This document shows, one piece after another, positions 40,174-48,441 of a stretch of 64,000 bases of DNA (the stretch's first letter is position 1; the number at the start of each line of letters is the position of its first letter). Position numbers and translations under genes: made by a program. The DNA lies in assembly GCF_946886105.1 (NCBI RefSeq), contig NZ_CAMPHV010000003.1, positions 62,001 through 126,000 on the forward strand, written 5' to 3'. Origin of the DNA: an uncultured Pseudomonas sp. (lineage in GTDB: Bacteria; Pseudomonadota; Gammaproteobacteria; Pseudomonadales; Pseudomonadaceae). A model generated the notes under the pieces. The model was not told where the DNA came from and did no database searches. It worked only from the letters and a program-made list of their open reading frames with translations.

Positions 40174-42576
40174 TTGGCGGGCTGCATGCATTACATCCTG
40201 TTGTGCCTTTTTGTGCTGTTGTCGGGGCCTGCGGCTGCCGTTGCGTTCGATGAACACACCAACACTTTGCCCCTCGGTCAGGTCATGTATGTCTTCGAAG
40301 ACGTACGCGGCGACGCGAACATCAAGGAGGTCGCGTCGCCGGCGCTGCAAGCGAGTTTTCGTCAGCACGAGCGGGATGTACTGAATGCCGGCTATTCGCG
40401 TTCGGTGTTCTGGATTCGTCTGGATCTGGAGTATCGCCCGCAGCAACAGTCCGGCCCGCGCTTGTGGTTGTTGGAGCTGGCCTATCCGCCCCTCGACCAC
40501 CTCGAGCTGTACCTGGAAGACGGCCAGGGCGGTTATCAACTGGCCCGGCGTACCGGCGACGCTTTGCCGTTCGCCAGCCGGCAAATCAAGCAGAACAATT
40601 ACCTGTTCGAGCTCCGGCTGCAGCCGCACGAGACGCAGCGGGTGTTTTTGCGCCTCGAGAGCCAGGGGTCGATCCAGGCGCCGCTGACCCTCTGGGCGCC
40701 CAACGCCTATCTGGAAGAACAGCCCGCGCGGGTGTACATGCTCGGCATCATCTACGGCGTGCTGCTGGTGATGTTGATCTACAACCTGTTCATCTTCCTC
40801 AGCGTGCGCGACACCAGCTACCTGTATTACATCCTCTATATCGCCTCGTTCGGCTTGTATCAGGTCTCGGTAAACGGTGCCGGGATCGAATATTTCTGGC
40901 CGGATAGCCCCTGGTGGGCCAATGCCGCGACGCCGTTCATGATCGGCTCGGCGGCTTTGTTCGGCTGTCAGTTCGCTCGGAGTTTCCTGCATACCGCCGA
41001 ACACAGCGCCTGGATGGATCGTGCGCTGTTGGCGATGATGGGCTGCGGCGCCGTGGTGATGCTGCTGGCCCTGACGGCCAGCTATGCATTGTCCCTGCGC
41101 CTGGCCACTTACCTGGCGCTGCTGTTCACCGTGGTGATCTTCGCCGCCGGGGTGCTCGCCTGGTTGCGCGGCATGCGCGTGGCGCGTTACTTCATCATCG
41201 CCTGGAGTGCCTTTCTCGCCGGTGGGGTGATCAACACCCTGATGGTGCTCGGTTACCTGCCCAACGTGTTCTTCACCATGTACGCCAGCCAGATCGGCTC
41301 GGCCCTGGAGGTCGGTCTGCTGTCCCTGGCCCTGGCCGATCGCATCAATGCAATGAAGGAAGAGCGCGCGCGCATCCTGCAAGAAGCCGGACACAAGCTG
41401 GAGACGTTGAACCAGGAATTGGCCAACAGCAACCGCTTCAAGGACGAGTTCCTCGCCACCGTCACCCACGAGCTGCGCACACCGATGAACGGCGTGATCG
41501 GTTCGTTGGAGCTGATGCAGACGGTCAAGTTGGACGCCGAGTTGGCGCAGTACCAGCGTACCGCCGCCAGTTCCGCGCGCGACATGATGCGCATGGTCAA
41601 CGATATCCTGGCCCTGACCGAGCTGCAGTCCGGCAAGCTCTACCCGCGCCGCGAGCCGTTCAGTTTGCGTGGGATGTTCGACGGCCTGCGCGCGCAGTAC
41701 GCGCCGCGCGCCGAGGAAAAGGGCCTGCATTTCATTCTGGAACTCAACGAGAACCTGCCCGACACACTCGAAGGCGATGCCACCAAGCTGACTCAGAGCC
41801 TGGGCTATCTGCTGGACAACGCGATCAAGTTCACCACGCGCGGCAGCGTTTGCGTACGGGTGGGTTACGTCGCGCCGATCGCCGAAAACCTAGCACTGCG
41901 TATCGACGTGATCGACACCGGGATCGGCTTCGAGGTCCCGCGGGACGTGGCCCTGTACCAACGCTTCCATCAGTTGGATGGTTCGATGACCCGCGAATAC
42001 GGCGGTTTGGGTATCGGCTTGGCGATCTGCCGGCAACTGGTCGATCTGCTCGGCGGTTCGCTGAGCCACGAATCGGTCCCGGGACATGGCAGCACCTTCC
42101 AATTGAGCGTGCCCCTGACCTTGCCGGTACAGGGCGCCACAGTGGCACCGGTGCGGCGCGCCGGCGGGCCGGCATTACGCCAGCCGGAGCAATGCACGAT
42201 ATTGGTCGTCGAGGACAATGCGATCAACCAACTGGTAACCCGCGGCATGTTGCTCAAGCTCGGTTACCGCGTGCGCACCGCCGATAACGGCGCGGAGGCC
42301 CTGGAATTGCTGCGAGGCGAGACGGTCGACGCCGTGTTGCTCGATTGCCAGATGCCGGTCATGGACGGCTTCGCCACCTGCCGCGCCTTGCGCGGTCTGC
42401 CCTATTGTGCCGACCTGCCGGTACTGGCGATCACCGCCCATAGCCACAGCGGCGACCGCGAGCGTTGCCTGGCTGCGGGCATGAGCGACTACCTGGCCAA
42501 ACCGGTCAAGTTCGAAGAGCTGCGCGTGCTGCTGCATGACTGGGTACTGTGCCGCGAGCACCACGAGTACCAATAG
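40174..42576 (+). CDS. ladS: Hybrid sensor histidine kinase LadS (7TMR-DISM)
   Basis: 800 residues from a TTG start (an ATG at 40186 would give 796). A signal sequence precedes a 7TMR-DISM extracellular domain (about 28-170), seven membrane helices (about 185-395), a coiled coil, a HisKA domain with His432 in TVTHELRTPMNG, an ATPase domain (LLDNAIKFT, GGLGIGLAICRQLVDLLGG) and a receiver with Asp724 in LLDCQMPVMDG. In P. aeruginosa LadS feeds phosphate to the GacS/GacA-Rsm cascade in response to calcium and favours biofilm over acute virulence. Gene context beside thiD matches the PAO1 locus. The ribosome site is weak for either start. Confidence 0.93.
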   Translation: MAGCMHYILLCLFVLLSGPAAAVAFDEHTNTLPLGQVMYVFEDVRGDANIKEVASPALQASFRQHERDVLNAGYSRSVFWIRLDLEYRPQQQSGPRLWLLELAYPPLDHLELYLEDGQGGYQLARRTGDALPFASRQIKQNNYLFELRLQPHETQRVFLRLESQGSIQAPLTLWAPNAYLEEQPARVYMLGIIYGVLLVMLIYNLFIFLSVRDTSYLYYILYIASFGLYQVSVNGAGIEYFWPDSPWWANAATPFMIGSAALFGCQFARSFLHTAEHSAWMDRALLAMMGCGAVVMLLALTASYALSLRLATYLALLFTVVIFAAGVLAWLRGMRVARYFIIAWSAFLAGGVINTLMVLGYLPNVFFTMYASQIGSALEVGLLSLALADRINAMKEERARILQEAGHKLETLNQELANSNRFKDEFLATVTHELRTPMNGVIGSLELMQTVKLDAELAQYQRTAASSARDMMRMVNDILALTELQSGKLYPRREPFSLRGMFDGLRAQYAPRAEEKGLHFILELNENLPDTLEGDATKLTQSLGYLLDNAIKFTTRGSVCVRVGYVAPIAENLALRIDVIDTGIGFEVPRDVALYQRFHQLDGSMTREYGGLGIGLAICRQLVDLLGGSLSHESVPGHGSTFQLSVPLTLPVQGATVAPVRRAGGPALRQPEQCTILVVEDNAINQLVTRGMLLKLGYRVRTADNGAEALELLRGETVDAVLLDCQMPVMDGFATCRALRGLPYCADLPVLAITAHSHSGDRERCLAAGMSDYLAKPVKFEELRVLLHDWVLCREHHEYQ

Positions 42577-42615
42577 ACCCCGTGTTGCGCTCATCAAGTG
42601 CAGCGAGCTGACTCC

Positions 42616-42676
42616 GTAGGGTACACCGCGCGCACCAGCGTCGGCGCAGAGCCCTGGTGCGCACGGCGCACCTTAC
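42616..42676. repeat. GTAG-headed imperfect REP palindrome downstream of ladS
   Basis: GTAGGGTACACCGCGCGCACC pairs imperfectly with GGTGCGCACGGCGCACCTTAC across 17-18 bases. It matches a common Pseudomonas class of the form GTAGGGTGCGCCGTGCGCACC. It occupies part of the 298-bp gap between ladS and tetR; the rest shows nothing apart from the operators. Confidence 0.6.
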
Positions 42677-42830
42677 CTTCGCGGCCGCTGCAAGCAACAC
42701 TTGCCCGGGCGAGCCACGCGCACCTGGGGTATAGCCGTGGCGCCCCCTTCAATGGCCGGTTAAGCGGCAAGCGTCAGCGCATGGCGTTTATGCCCGCAGT
42801 TGTGCCCTGAATCCCGCTTTTTTCAAGATA

Positions 42831-42870
42831 TGAATCCTGATTCACTCAGCAAATCGTGAATCGGAATTCA
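42831..42870. promoter_or_regulatory. Twin TetR operator palindromes before the tetR start
   Basis: Two 14-bp palindromes TGAATC-CT-GATTCA (42831-42844) and TGAATC-GG-AATTCA (42857-42870, one mismatch) begin 26 bp apart and together form a larger 15-bp inverted repeat with 13 matches. The second covers the ribosome-site region of tetR. The form resembles TGAATGA-type sites of fatty-acid-responsive TetR proteins. Confidence 0.7.
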
Positions 42871-42874
42871 GATT

Positions 42875-43528
42875 ATGGTCTACCGCACCAGCCCCCTACG
42901 TATCGACCGCGACCAGGCACTGCGCCAGCACATTCTCGCCTGCGCCTTGCAGCGCGTCGCCGTGGGCGGTTTCGTCGCCCTGACCATGCAGGCCCTGGCC
43001 GCAGATGTCGGCATCGCCACCGGCAGCCTGTATCGGCATTTTCGTGGCAAGGGCGAATTGGCCGCCGAAGTCTTCGCCCTCGCCAGCCAGCGCGAAGTGG
43101 ATGCCTTGGCCCGCGTCCTGCGTGCCCCCGGCAGCCCTGTGGCGCGGCTGGCCGAGGGTTTGCGCCAGTTCGCCGAGCGCGCCTGGCATAGCCGGCGTCT
43201 GGCCTTCGCCCTGATCGCCGAGCCGGTCGAGCCGGAAGTCGACGAGCAGCGTCTGCTGTATCGCGTGGCCTATGCCGAACTGTTCGCCGATTTGCTCGAA
43301 GAAGGCATCGCCAGCGGCGATTTCCACGTCGATCAAGTCAACCTGATCGCCGCCTGCCTGGTCGGCGCCATTGCCGAAGCCCTGGTCGGGCCGCTTTCGC
43401 CACAGGCGCGCGCGGCCCGCGAAGCCGGGCGGCCCGCCCTGGGTTTGGAAGCCGTCAACCACAGTCTGATCACCTTTTGTTTGCGCGCCGTCGGCGCCCC
43501 ATTGCTCAACGAGGAGCCGCAATCGTGA
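42875..43528 (+). CDS. TetR-family regulator, probable repressor of the acyl-CoA dehydrogenase gene
   Basis: 217 residues. The N-terminal helix-turn-helix spans about residues 15-60 (VAVGGFVALTMQALAADVG, then IATGSLYRHFRGKGELAAEV). The C-terminal ligand domain is helical and diverged (FADLLEEGIASGDF). It overlaps the acyl-CoA dehydrogenase start by 4 bp, so one promoter serves both. Two palindromes directly upstream suggest autoregulation. By association the ligand is probably an acyl-CoA, but this is inference. Confidence 0.9.
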   Translation: MVYRTSPLRIDRDQALRQHILACALQRVAVGGFVALTMQALAADVGIATGSLYRHFRGKGELAAEVFALASQREVDALARVLRAPGSPVARLAEGLRQFAERAWHSRRLAFALIAEPVEPEVDEQRLLYRVAYAELFADLLEEGIASGDFHVDQVNLIAACLVGAIAEALVGPLSPQARAAREAGRPALGLEAVNHSLITFCLRAVGAPLLNEEPQS

Positions 43529-45174
43529 TTACCAGCCTGCACGCCGAAACCCACGAAGTGTTCAACCAGGCGCCGCCGCTCGACCGCGCCAACCTTTACC
43601 GCATCGACCTGCCGCTGCAGGAGTGGACCCGACGCTTCGGCGGCGCCTGGGCCGAGCAGAAGATCGACACCTACGGCGCGCTGGCCGGCGGCGAACTGAT
43701 GGCCGCGGGCTTTCTCGCCAATGAGAACAAGCCGCTGTTCAAGAGCCATGACCGCTTCGGCCATCGCATCGACCTGGTGGAGTTCCACCCCGCCTATCAC
43801 CAACTGATGGGCACGGCGATCGCCCATGGCCTGCCGTCCATGCCTTGGACCGATCCGCGCGACGGCGCCCAGGTCGCCCGCGCCGCCATGAGCTACCTGC
43901 ACAGTCAGGCCGAAGCCGGCAGCGGCTGCCCGCTGACCATGACCTATGCCAGCGTGCCGGCCTTGCGTCTGCAAGCGGATCTCGCCGAGGTCTGGTTACC
44001 GAAAATCCTCTCGACCGAGTACGACCCGCGCAACCTGCCGATCGAGCAGAAGACCGGCGCCACCATCGGCATGGCCATGACCGAGAAGCAGGGCGGCACC
44101 GACGTGCGCGCCAACACCACCCGCGCCTACCCGGTGGGCGTCGGCGGTCCCGGCCAGGCCTACGAACTGGTCGGTCACAAATGGTTCTGCTCGGCGCCGA
44201 TGTGCGACGCCTTCCTCACCCTGGCCTACACCGACAAAGGCCTGACCTGCTTCCTGCTGCCGCGCCACCGTCCGGACGGCACGCGCAACGAGTTCTATAT
44301 CCAGCGCCTGAAGAACAAACTGGGCAACTGGTCGAACGCCTCCAGCGAAGTGGAGTACCGCGGCGCCCTGGCCTGGATGGTTGGCGAAGAGGGACGTGGC
44401 GTACCGACCATCATCGAGATGGTCGCGCTGACCCGCTTCGACTGCATGGTCGGTTCCAGCGCCCTGATGCGTCAGGCCCTGACCCAGGCCGCGCATCATT
44501 GCGCGCACCGCGAAGTCGGCGGGCGGGTACTGGCCGCGCAGCCGCTGATGCAAAACGTGCTCGCCGACCTGGCGCTGGAGAGCGAAGCGGCGCTGGCGCT
44601 GACCATGCGCATGGGCAAAGCGCTGGACAATCCGCAGGACGAACAAGAGGACAAATTCGCCCGTCTGGTCACCGCCGTGGGCAAATATTGGATCTGCAAA
44701 CGCGCCCCGGCGATGATCAACGAGGCCGCCGAATGCATGGGCGGCGCCGGCTACGTCGAAGACAGCATACTGCCGCGGCTGTACCGCGAAGCCCCGGTCA
44801 ACTCCACCTGGGAAGGCTCCGGCAACGTGCAGTGCCTGGACGTACTGCGAGCCTTGTCGAAGGAGCCGGGCGTGCTCGATGCACTGTTCCACGAACTGGG
44901 CGACGGCCACGGCGACGCACGGCTCAAGGCGCATCTCGAAAAGCTCCAGGCGGACTTCCGCGACACCGACGACATCCAATACCGCGCCCGCCAACTGACC
45001 GAAGACGTGGCCCTGGCCCTGCAAGCCAAACTGCTGCTGGAAGCCGGCAACGCCGCGGTCTCCGACGCCTTTATCGCCAGCCGCCTGGGCGCCAGCGGCC
45101 GCGCCTACGGCACCCTGCCGCGTGGCCTGGATGTCGAAGCACTGCTGGCGCGCAGCACGCCGCATCTGGTTTGA
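43525..45174 (+). CDS. AidB-like acyl-CoA dehydrogenase
   Basis: 549 residues from a GTG at 43525, with GAGGAG 8 bp upstream; the GTGA overlap with tetR supports this start. The flavin fold shows AMTEKQGGTDVRANTT, SAPMCDAFLTLAY, RLKNKLGNWSNASSEVEY and ECMGGAGYVEDSILPRLYRE with VNSTWEGSGNVQCLDV at the end. This is the AidB subfamily (E. coli AidB 541 residues), flavoproteins linked to the alkylation response and able to bind DNA; weak isovaleryl-CoA dehydrogenase activity is reported. Here it is under a TetR repressor and not beside ada or alkB. Confidence 0.93.
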   Translation: MITSLHAETHEVFNQAPPLDRANLYRIDLPLQEWTRRFGGAWAEQKIDTYGALAGGELMAAGFLANENKPLFKSHDRFGHRIDLVEFHPAYHQLMGTAIAHGLPSMPWTDPRDGAQVARAAMSYLHSQAEAGSGCPLTMTYASVPALRLQADLAEVWLPKILSTEYDPRNLPIEQKTGATIGMAMTEKQGGTDVRANTTRAYPVGVGGPGQAYELVGHKWFCSAPMCDAFLTLAYTDKGLTCFLLPRHRPDGTRNEFYIQRLKNKLGNWSNASSEVEYRGALAWMVGEEGRGVPTIIEMVALTRFDCMVGSSALMRQALTQAAHHCAHREVGGRVLAAQPLMQNVLADLALESEAALALTMRMGKALDNPQDEQEDKFARLVTAVGKYWICKRAPAMINEAAECMGGAGYVEDSILPRLYREAPVNSTWEGSGNVQCLDVLRALSKEPGVLDALFHELGDGHGDARLKAHLEKLQADFRDTDDIQYRARQLTEDVALALQAKLLLEAGNAAVSDAFIASRLGASGRAYGTLPRGLDVEALLARSTPHLV

Positions 45175-45344
45175 TTCGCGCTCGGTTGCTCTTTAACCAG
45201 GGGCAGTGACACCTTGTTGGAGTTGGCCTCGCAACTGCGCTCGCAGCAGGTCGTTGTCGAGGCTATGGCGGCGTGTCTCAGTGCCCTGATGCCGATCAGC
45301 GCTGGGGCGCTTAGCGGTCCGTGCGCATTAAGTTTGATTCGTGC

Positions 45345-45376
45345 TTGACCTGGGGGCCGCCCCGGGGTTGCAGACT
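45345..45376 (+). promoter_or_regulatory. MerR-type promoter with long spacer upstream of the DUF3703 gene
   Basis: TTGACC (45345-45350) and CAGACT (45371-45376) are separated by 20 bp containing the imperfect dyad ACCTGGGGGC/GCCCCGGGGT. This is the layout of ZntR- and CadR-type metal promoters (TTGAC at -35, dyad in a 19-20 bp spacer). The DUF3703 start lies 30 bp downstream. No merR-type gene is in the window. Confidence 0.5.
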
Positions 45377-45406
45377 GGTGGCGCACTTTAGTCAGGAGCG
45401 ACCGTG

Positions 45407-45742
45407 ATGACCCGTCGACAAGCTTTTCTTCTCGAATACCAATTGGCCTGCGCGCAGCGCGGCCTCGATCCGGCGCGCGAGCTGTGGCACCTGGAGCGCG
45501 CCCATATTCTCGGGCAGCCGGTGTTCGTCGAGCATCTGCGCAGCCACTTGTGGTTGCTCGCCTGGGCCTGGCGGCAGCGCGATTGGGCCGAGTGCTTGGC
45601 GCAACTGCTGCGGTTGCCGGGGAGCCTGGGTTCGTTGCTGGGGCTTTACCCGCTGGGCAATCCCGGCACCCGTCGGGTCGGGCCGCTGGTCCCGCAGCCT
45701 CTGCCCGAGGATCTCGCCCGTCTGTTGACCGAGAGGTTGTGA
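45407..45742 (+). CDS. DUF3703 family protein
   Basis: 111 residues from ATG 45407; a GTG directly before it is possible, but AGGAG spacing favours the ATG. The DUF3703 pattern is clear: LWHLERAHILGQPVFVEHL, RSHLWLLAWAWRQRDW and LGLYPLGNPGTRRVGPL with PQPLPEDL at the end. The family is unknown in function; I recall it near MerR-type regulators and metal-resistance genes. Here it is a single gene between aidB and amn with a MerR-like promoter, so a metal-responsive role is a reasonable guess. Confidence 0.85.
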   Translation: MTRRQAFLLEYQLACAQRGLDPARELWHLERAHILGQPVFVEHLRSHLWLLAWAWRQRDWAECLAQLLRLPGSLGSLLGLYPLGNPGTRRVGPLVPQPLPEDLARLLTERL

Positions 45743-45960
45743 AAGGCTTGCGGCTGCTGCATTCGGCCCAAATGGCCGGCGCGGCCATGCCCGCTCGAAT
45801 AAGCCTGGCGCAATCGGGTCAATCCTGCGTTTGGTAAAACGCTCCCGGACGGCATCCTGGGCCAGGTTGCGATACGCCGCGCCTTGCCAAGGCGACGTGC
45901 AAGACGCTATGCCAAGGCGTTGCGATCAGGGCAAGATAGAGCCTGTCCGTCTAGCCAGGA

Positions 45961-47448
45961 ATGCGAACCGTGAGCCCTTGTTCCGAAGACTTCGTTATCG
46001 CCAATACCGCTGAAGAGGCGGTGGATCGCCTTGCCGCGTTGCACCTGCAAGCGACCACGGGTTTGAGCCAGGCGCTCAAGCGCTATCTCAAGGAACGTAT
46101 CAAGCCGAATGCCGAGCATCACAGCCAGTTCCGCTACCCCGAGTTGCGCCTGATCTACTGTGGTCAGGGCGAGGTGCCGGCCACCGTGCGCGCTTATGCC
46201 AAGGTGCAGGTGCCGGGTACTTACAGCATCACCGTGACCCACCCGCAGGCCTTTCGTAAGTATCTGCTCGAGCAATTGCGGCCGTTGATGAACGACTTCA
46301 CCGTGCGCGTCGAGGTGGGTGTCAGCCAGCAGAATATTCCCTATCCCTATGTGGTCGAGCAGGGTGACGAGCTGGCCGGTTCCGGGGTGACCGCCGCCGA
46401 GTTGGCGCGGGTGTTCCCCAGCACCGATCTATCCGCCGCCACCGACGGTACGGCCGATGGCCTGTACGACTGGGAAAACACCGATCCGTTGCCGCTGGCG
46501 CTGTTCGATGCGGCGCGGGTGGATTTCTCCCTGCGCCGCTTGGTGCACTACACCGGCAGCGATTGGCGCCACGTGCAGCCGTGGATCCTGCTGACCAACT
46601 ACCACCGCTATGTCGATCAGTTCATCCGTCACGGCCTGGATATGCTGGTGAACGACTCGCGCTTCGAGCGCATGATTCTGCCGGGCAACGTGGTGGTCGA
46701 GCGCGGCATGGCCGAAGGCGAAATGCAGGCGATCATCGAGACGGTGGTCTGGCACCGCTACCAGATGCCGGCCTATCACCTGCAGGCCGCGGCGGGAGAC
46801 GGCGATGGCATTACCCTGGTCAACATCGGCGTCGGCCCGTCGAACGCGAAGAACATCACCGACCACCTGGCCGTATTGCGCCCGCATTGCTGGCTGATGA
46901 TCGGTCACTGCGGCGGCCTGCGCCAATCGCAAACCATCGGCGACTATGTGCTGGCCCACGCCTATATGCGCCGCGACGGCATTCTCGACCGGGTGTTGCC
47001 GCCACATATCCCGCTGCCGGCCCTGGCTGAAGTGCAGATGGCCTTGCAGGAGGCCGCCGCGCAGGTGACCGGCGAGCGCGGCGACGATCTCAAGCGCCGT
47101 CTGCGCACCGGCACCGTGCTGACTTACGACGATCGTAACTGGGAGCTGCGCTGGGCGCAGGAGCGGCCGCTGATCAATCTCTCGCGCGCCGTGGCGGTGG
47201 ATATGGAAAGCGGCACCATCGCCGCCCAGGGCTACCGTCTGCGGGTGCCCTACGGCACCTTGCTGTGCGTGTCGGACAAGCCCCTGCACAGCGAGATCAA
47301 ACTGCCGGGGGCGGCGGGTGCCTTCTATGAGCGGGCCGTCACCCAGCACCTGCATATCGGCATCGCCGCACTCGATCTGCTGCGCAGCCAGCTCAATTCC
47401 TTGCATTCGCGCAAGTTGCGCAGTTTCGACGAGCCGCCATTCCGCTAG
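45961..47448 (+). CDS. amn: AMP nucleosidase
   Basis: 495 residues from ATG 45961; a GTG at 45970 has better spacing to the AGGA at 45957-45960 and is a fair alternative (492 residues). It hydrolyses AMP to adenine and ribose-5-phosphate and so adjusts the adenylate pool. The N-terminal AMN domain includes FRYPELRLIYCGQGE and AYAKVQVPGTYSITVTHP; the C-terminal phosphorylase-like domain has MIGHCGGLRQSQTIGDYVLA and AVDMESGTIAAQGYR. It has its own upstream gap of 218 bp with no obvious terminator. Confidence 0.96.
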   Translation: MRTVSPCSEDFVIANTAEEAVDRLAALHLQATTGLSQALKRYLKERIKPNAEHHSQFRYPELRLIYCGQGEVPATVRAYAKVQVPGTYSITVTHPQAFRKYLLEQLRPLMNDFTVRVEVGVSQQNIPYPYVVEQGDELAGSGVTAAELARVFPSTDLSAATDGTADGLYDWENTDPLPLALFDAARVDFSLRRLVHYTGSDWRHVQPWILLTNYHRYVDQFIRHGLDMLVNDSRFERMILPGNVVVERGMAEGEMQAIIETVVWHRYQMPAYHLQAAAGDGDGITLVNIGVGPSNAKNITDHLAVLRPHCWLMIGHCGGLRQSQTIGDYVLAHAYMRRDGILDRVLPPHIPLPALAEVQMALQEAAAQVTGERGDDLKRRLRTGTVLTYDDRNWELRWAQERPLINLSRAVAVDMESGTIAAQGYRLRVPYGTLLCVSDKPLHSEIKLPGAAGAFYERAVTQHLHIGIAALDLLRSQLNSLHSRKLRSFDEPPFR

Positions 47449-47622
47449 GTTGAATCGGGCCGCGCAGGCTAAGCCTGCAAAGCCCGGTAGCGATGGCAGG
47501 CACGCACCCGTTGCCGGTTGCAGCCCTGGTTGGGTTCAGCGGTCCGCCCGATCAGTTTGGACGCACGACGAGCAATTGTTTTAGAGTCAGCCCTGTTTTC
47601 CCCAACAAGGACGTTAGTGCAC

Positions 47623-48435
47623 ATGGATCAGGCGCAATATTTACTCCTGGCTATCTGGGAGCCCTTCAGTTTTCTCGTGCTGTTCGGCTATACCGGCCTC
47701 GGCATACTCCTCGGCATGGCGTTCGGTTCGCTGCTGGTGCTGCTTCTGCAGCGCCGCGGTTGGTTGAGCCGGACTCGGCGCGGTCATCACCTGTTTCTCA
47801 AACTGTACTTCGTGCTGCTGCCTTTCGCGGGTGGCGCTATCGGCTTGCAGGGCGGCCTGCTGTACGGCAGCCAGCAACAGATCAACAGCCATATCGACAG
47901 CTACACGCCGGCGGTGCAGGCCGTGGCCGATACGGTTTGGATCGATTTCCAGGATTACCTCGCCGCCCAGGACATGCAGGCCTTAGCGGGCGATGTGCAG
48001 GGCTCGACGGTGCAAGGGCTGATCAACCAGGTGGCGTTGGACTACCTGCATAGCCAGAGCGCAGCGGATGCCGAGCAACTGGCCGAGGCCTCGACCGCCG
48101 AGCGCGTTGCCATGGGCCTGATGAGGCGCCTGCGCGCCATTCTCCTGGGACAGGCGCTGGGCCGCTTGGCGGTGGAGAAAACCGCCGCCTACAGCCATGT
48201 CGACGAACAGGTGTTGCGGCGCGTACTGGATGCCCGCATCGAGCAGTTGTTCGATGCGGGCTTTCTCGTGGAGTTGTTCCAGCAGCAGGTCGGCCATGTG
48301 TTCAAACCCTTCTATACGGCGCTGCTGATGCAGGTCGCCGCACTGCTGGGGCTGCTGGCCGGCGAATTGCTGCTGTCGCATTATCTGCGGCAGATGCCCA
48401 CGGCCTCGCCGAGCGAGGCGGCTACGCTGGCCTGA
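47623..48435 (+). CDS. Uncharacterised membrane protein
   Basis: 270 residues from ATG 47623; a GTG at 47617 is closer to the AAGGA ribosome site. Two N-terminal membrane helices (about 16-42 and 60-85), a long helical periplasmic or cytoplasmic region (about 90-230, rich in Ala, Gln and Glu) and a third helix near 235-260 are predicted. No conserved domain is recognised. It probably corresponds to the gene after amn in P. aeruginosa. It converges with the alcohol dehydrogenase, six bases apart. Confidence 0.8.
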   Translation: MDQAQYLLLAIWEPFSFLVLFGYTGLGILLGMAFGSLLVLLLQRRGWLSRTRRGHHLFLKLYFVLLPFAGGAIGLQGGLLYGSQQQINSHIDSYTPAVQAVADTVWIDFQDYLAAQDMQALAGDVQGSTVQGLINQVALDYLHSQSAADAEQLAEASTAERVAMGLMRRLRAILLGQALGRLAVEKTAAYSHVDEQVLRRVLDARIEQLFDAGFLVELFQQQVGHVFKPFYTALLMQVAALLGLLAGELLLSHYLRQMPTASPSEAATLA

Positions 48436-48441
48436 TCGAGG

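Noticed and set aside
45105..45788. 227-codon minus-strand ORF over DUF3703
   Set aside because: Arg/Ala/Ser-rich shadow of the real plus-strand gene; no ribosome site.
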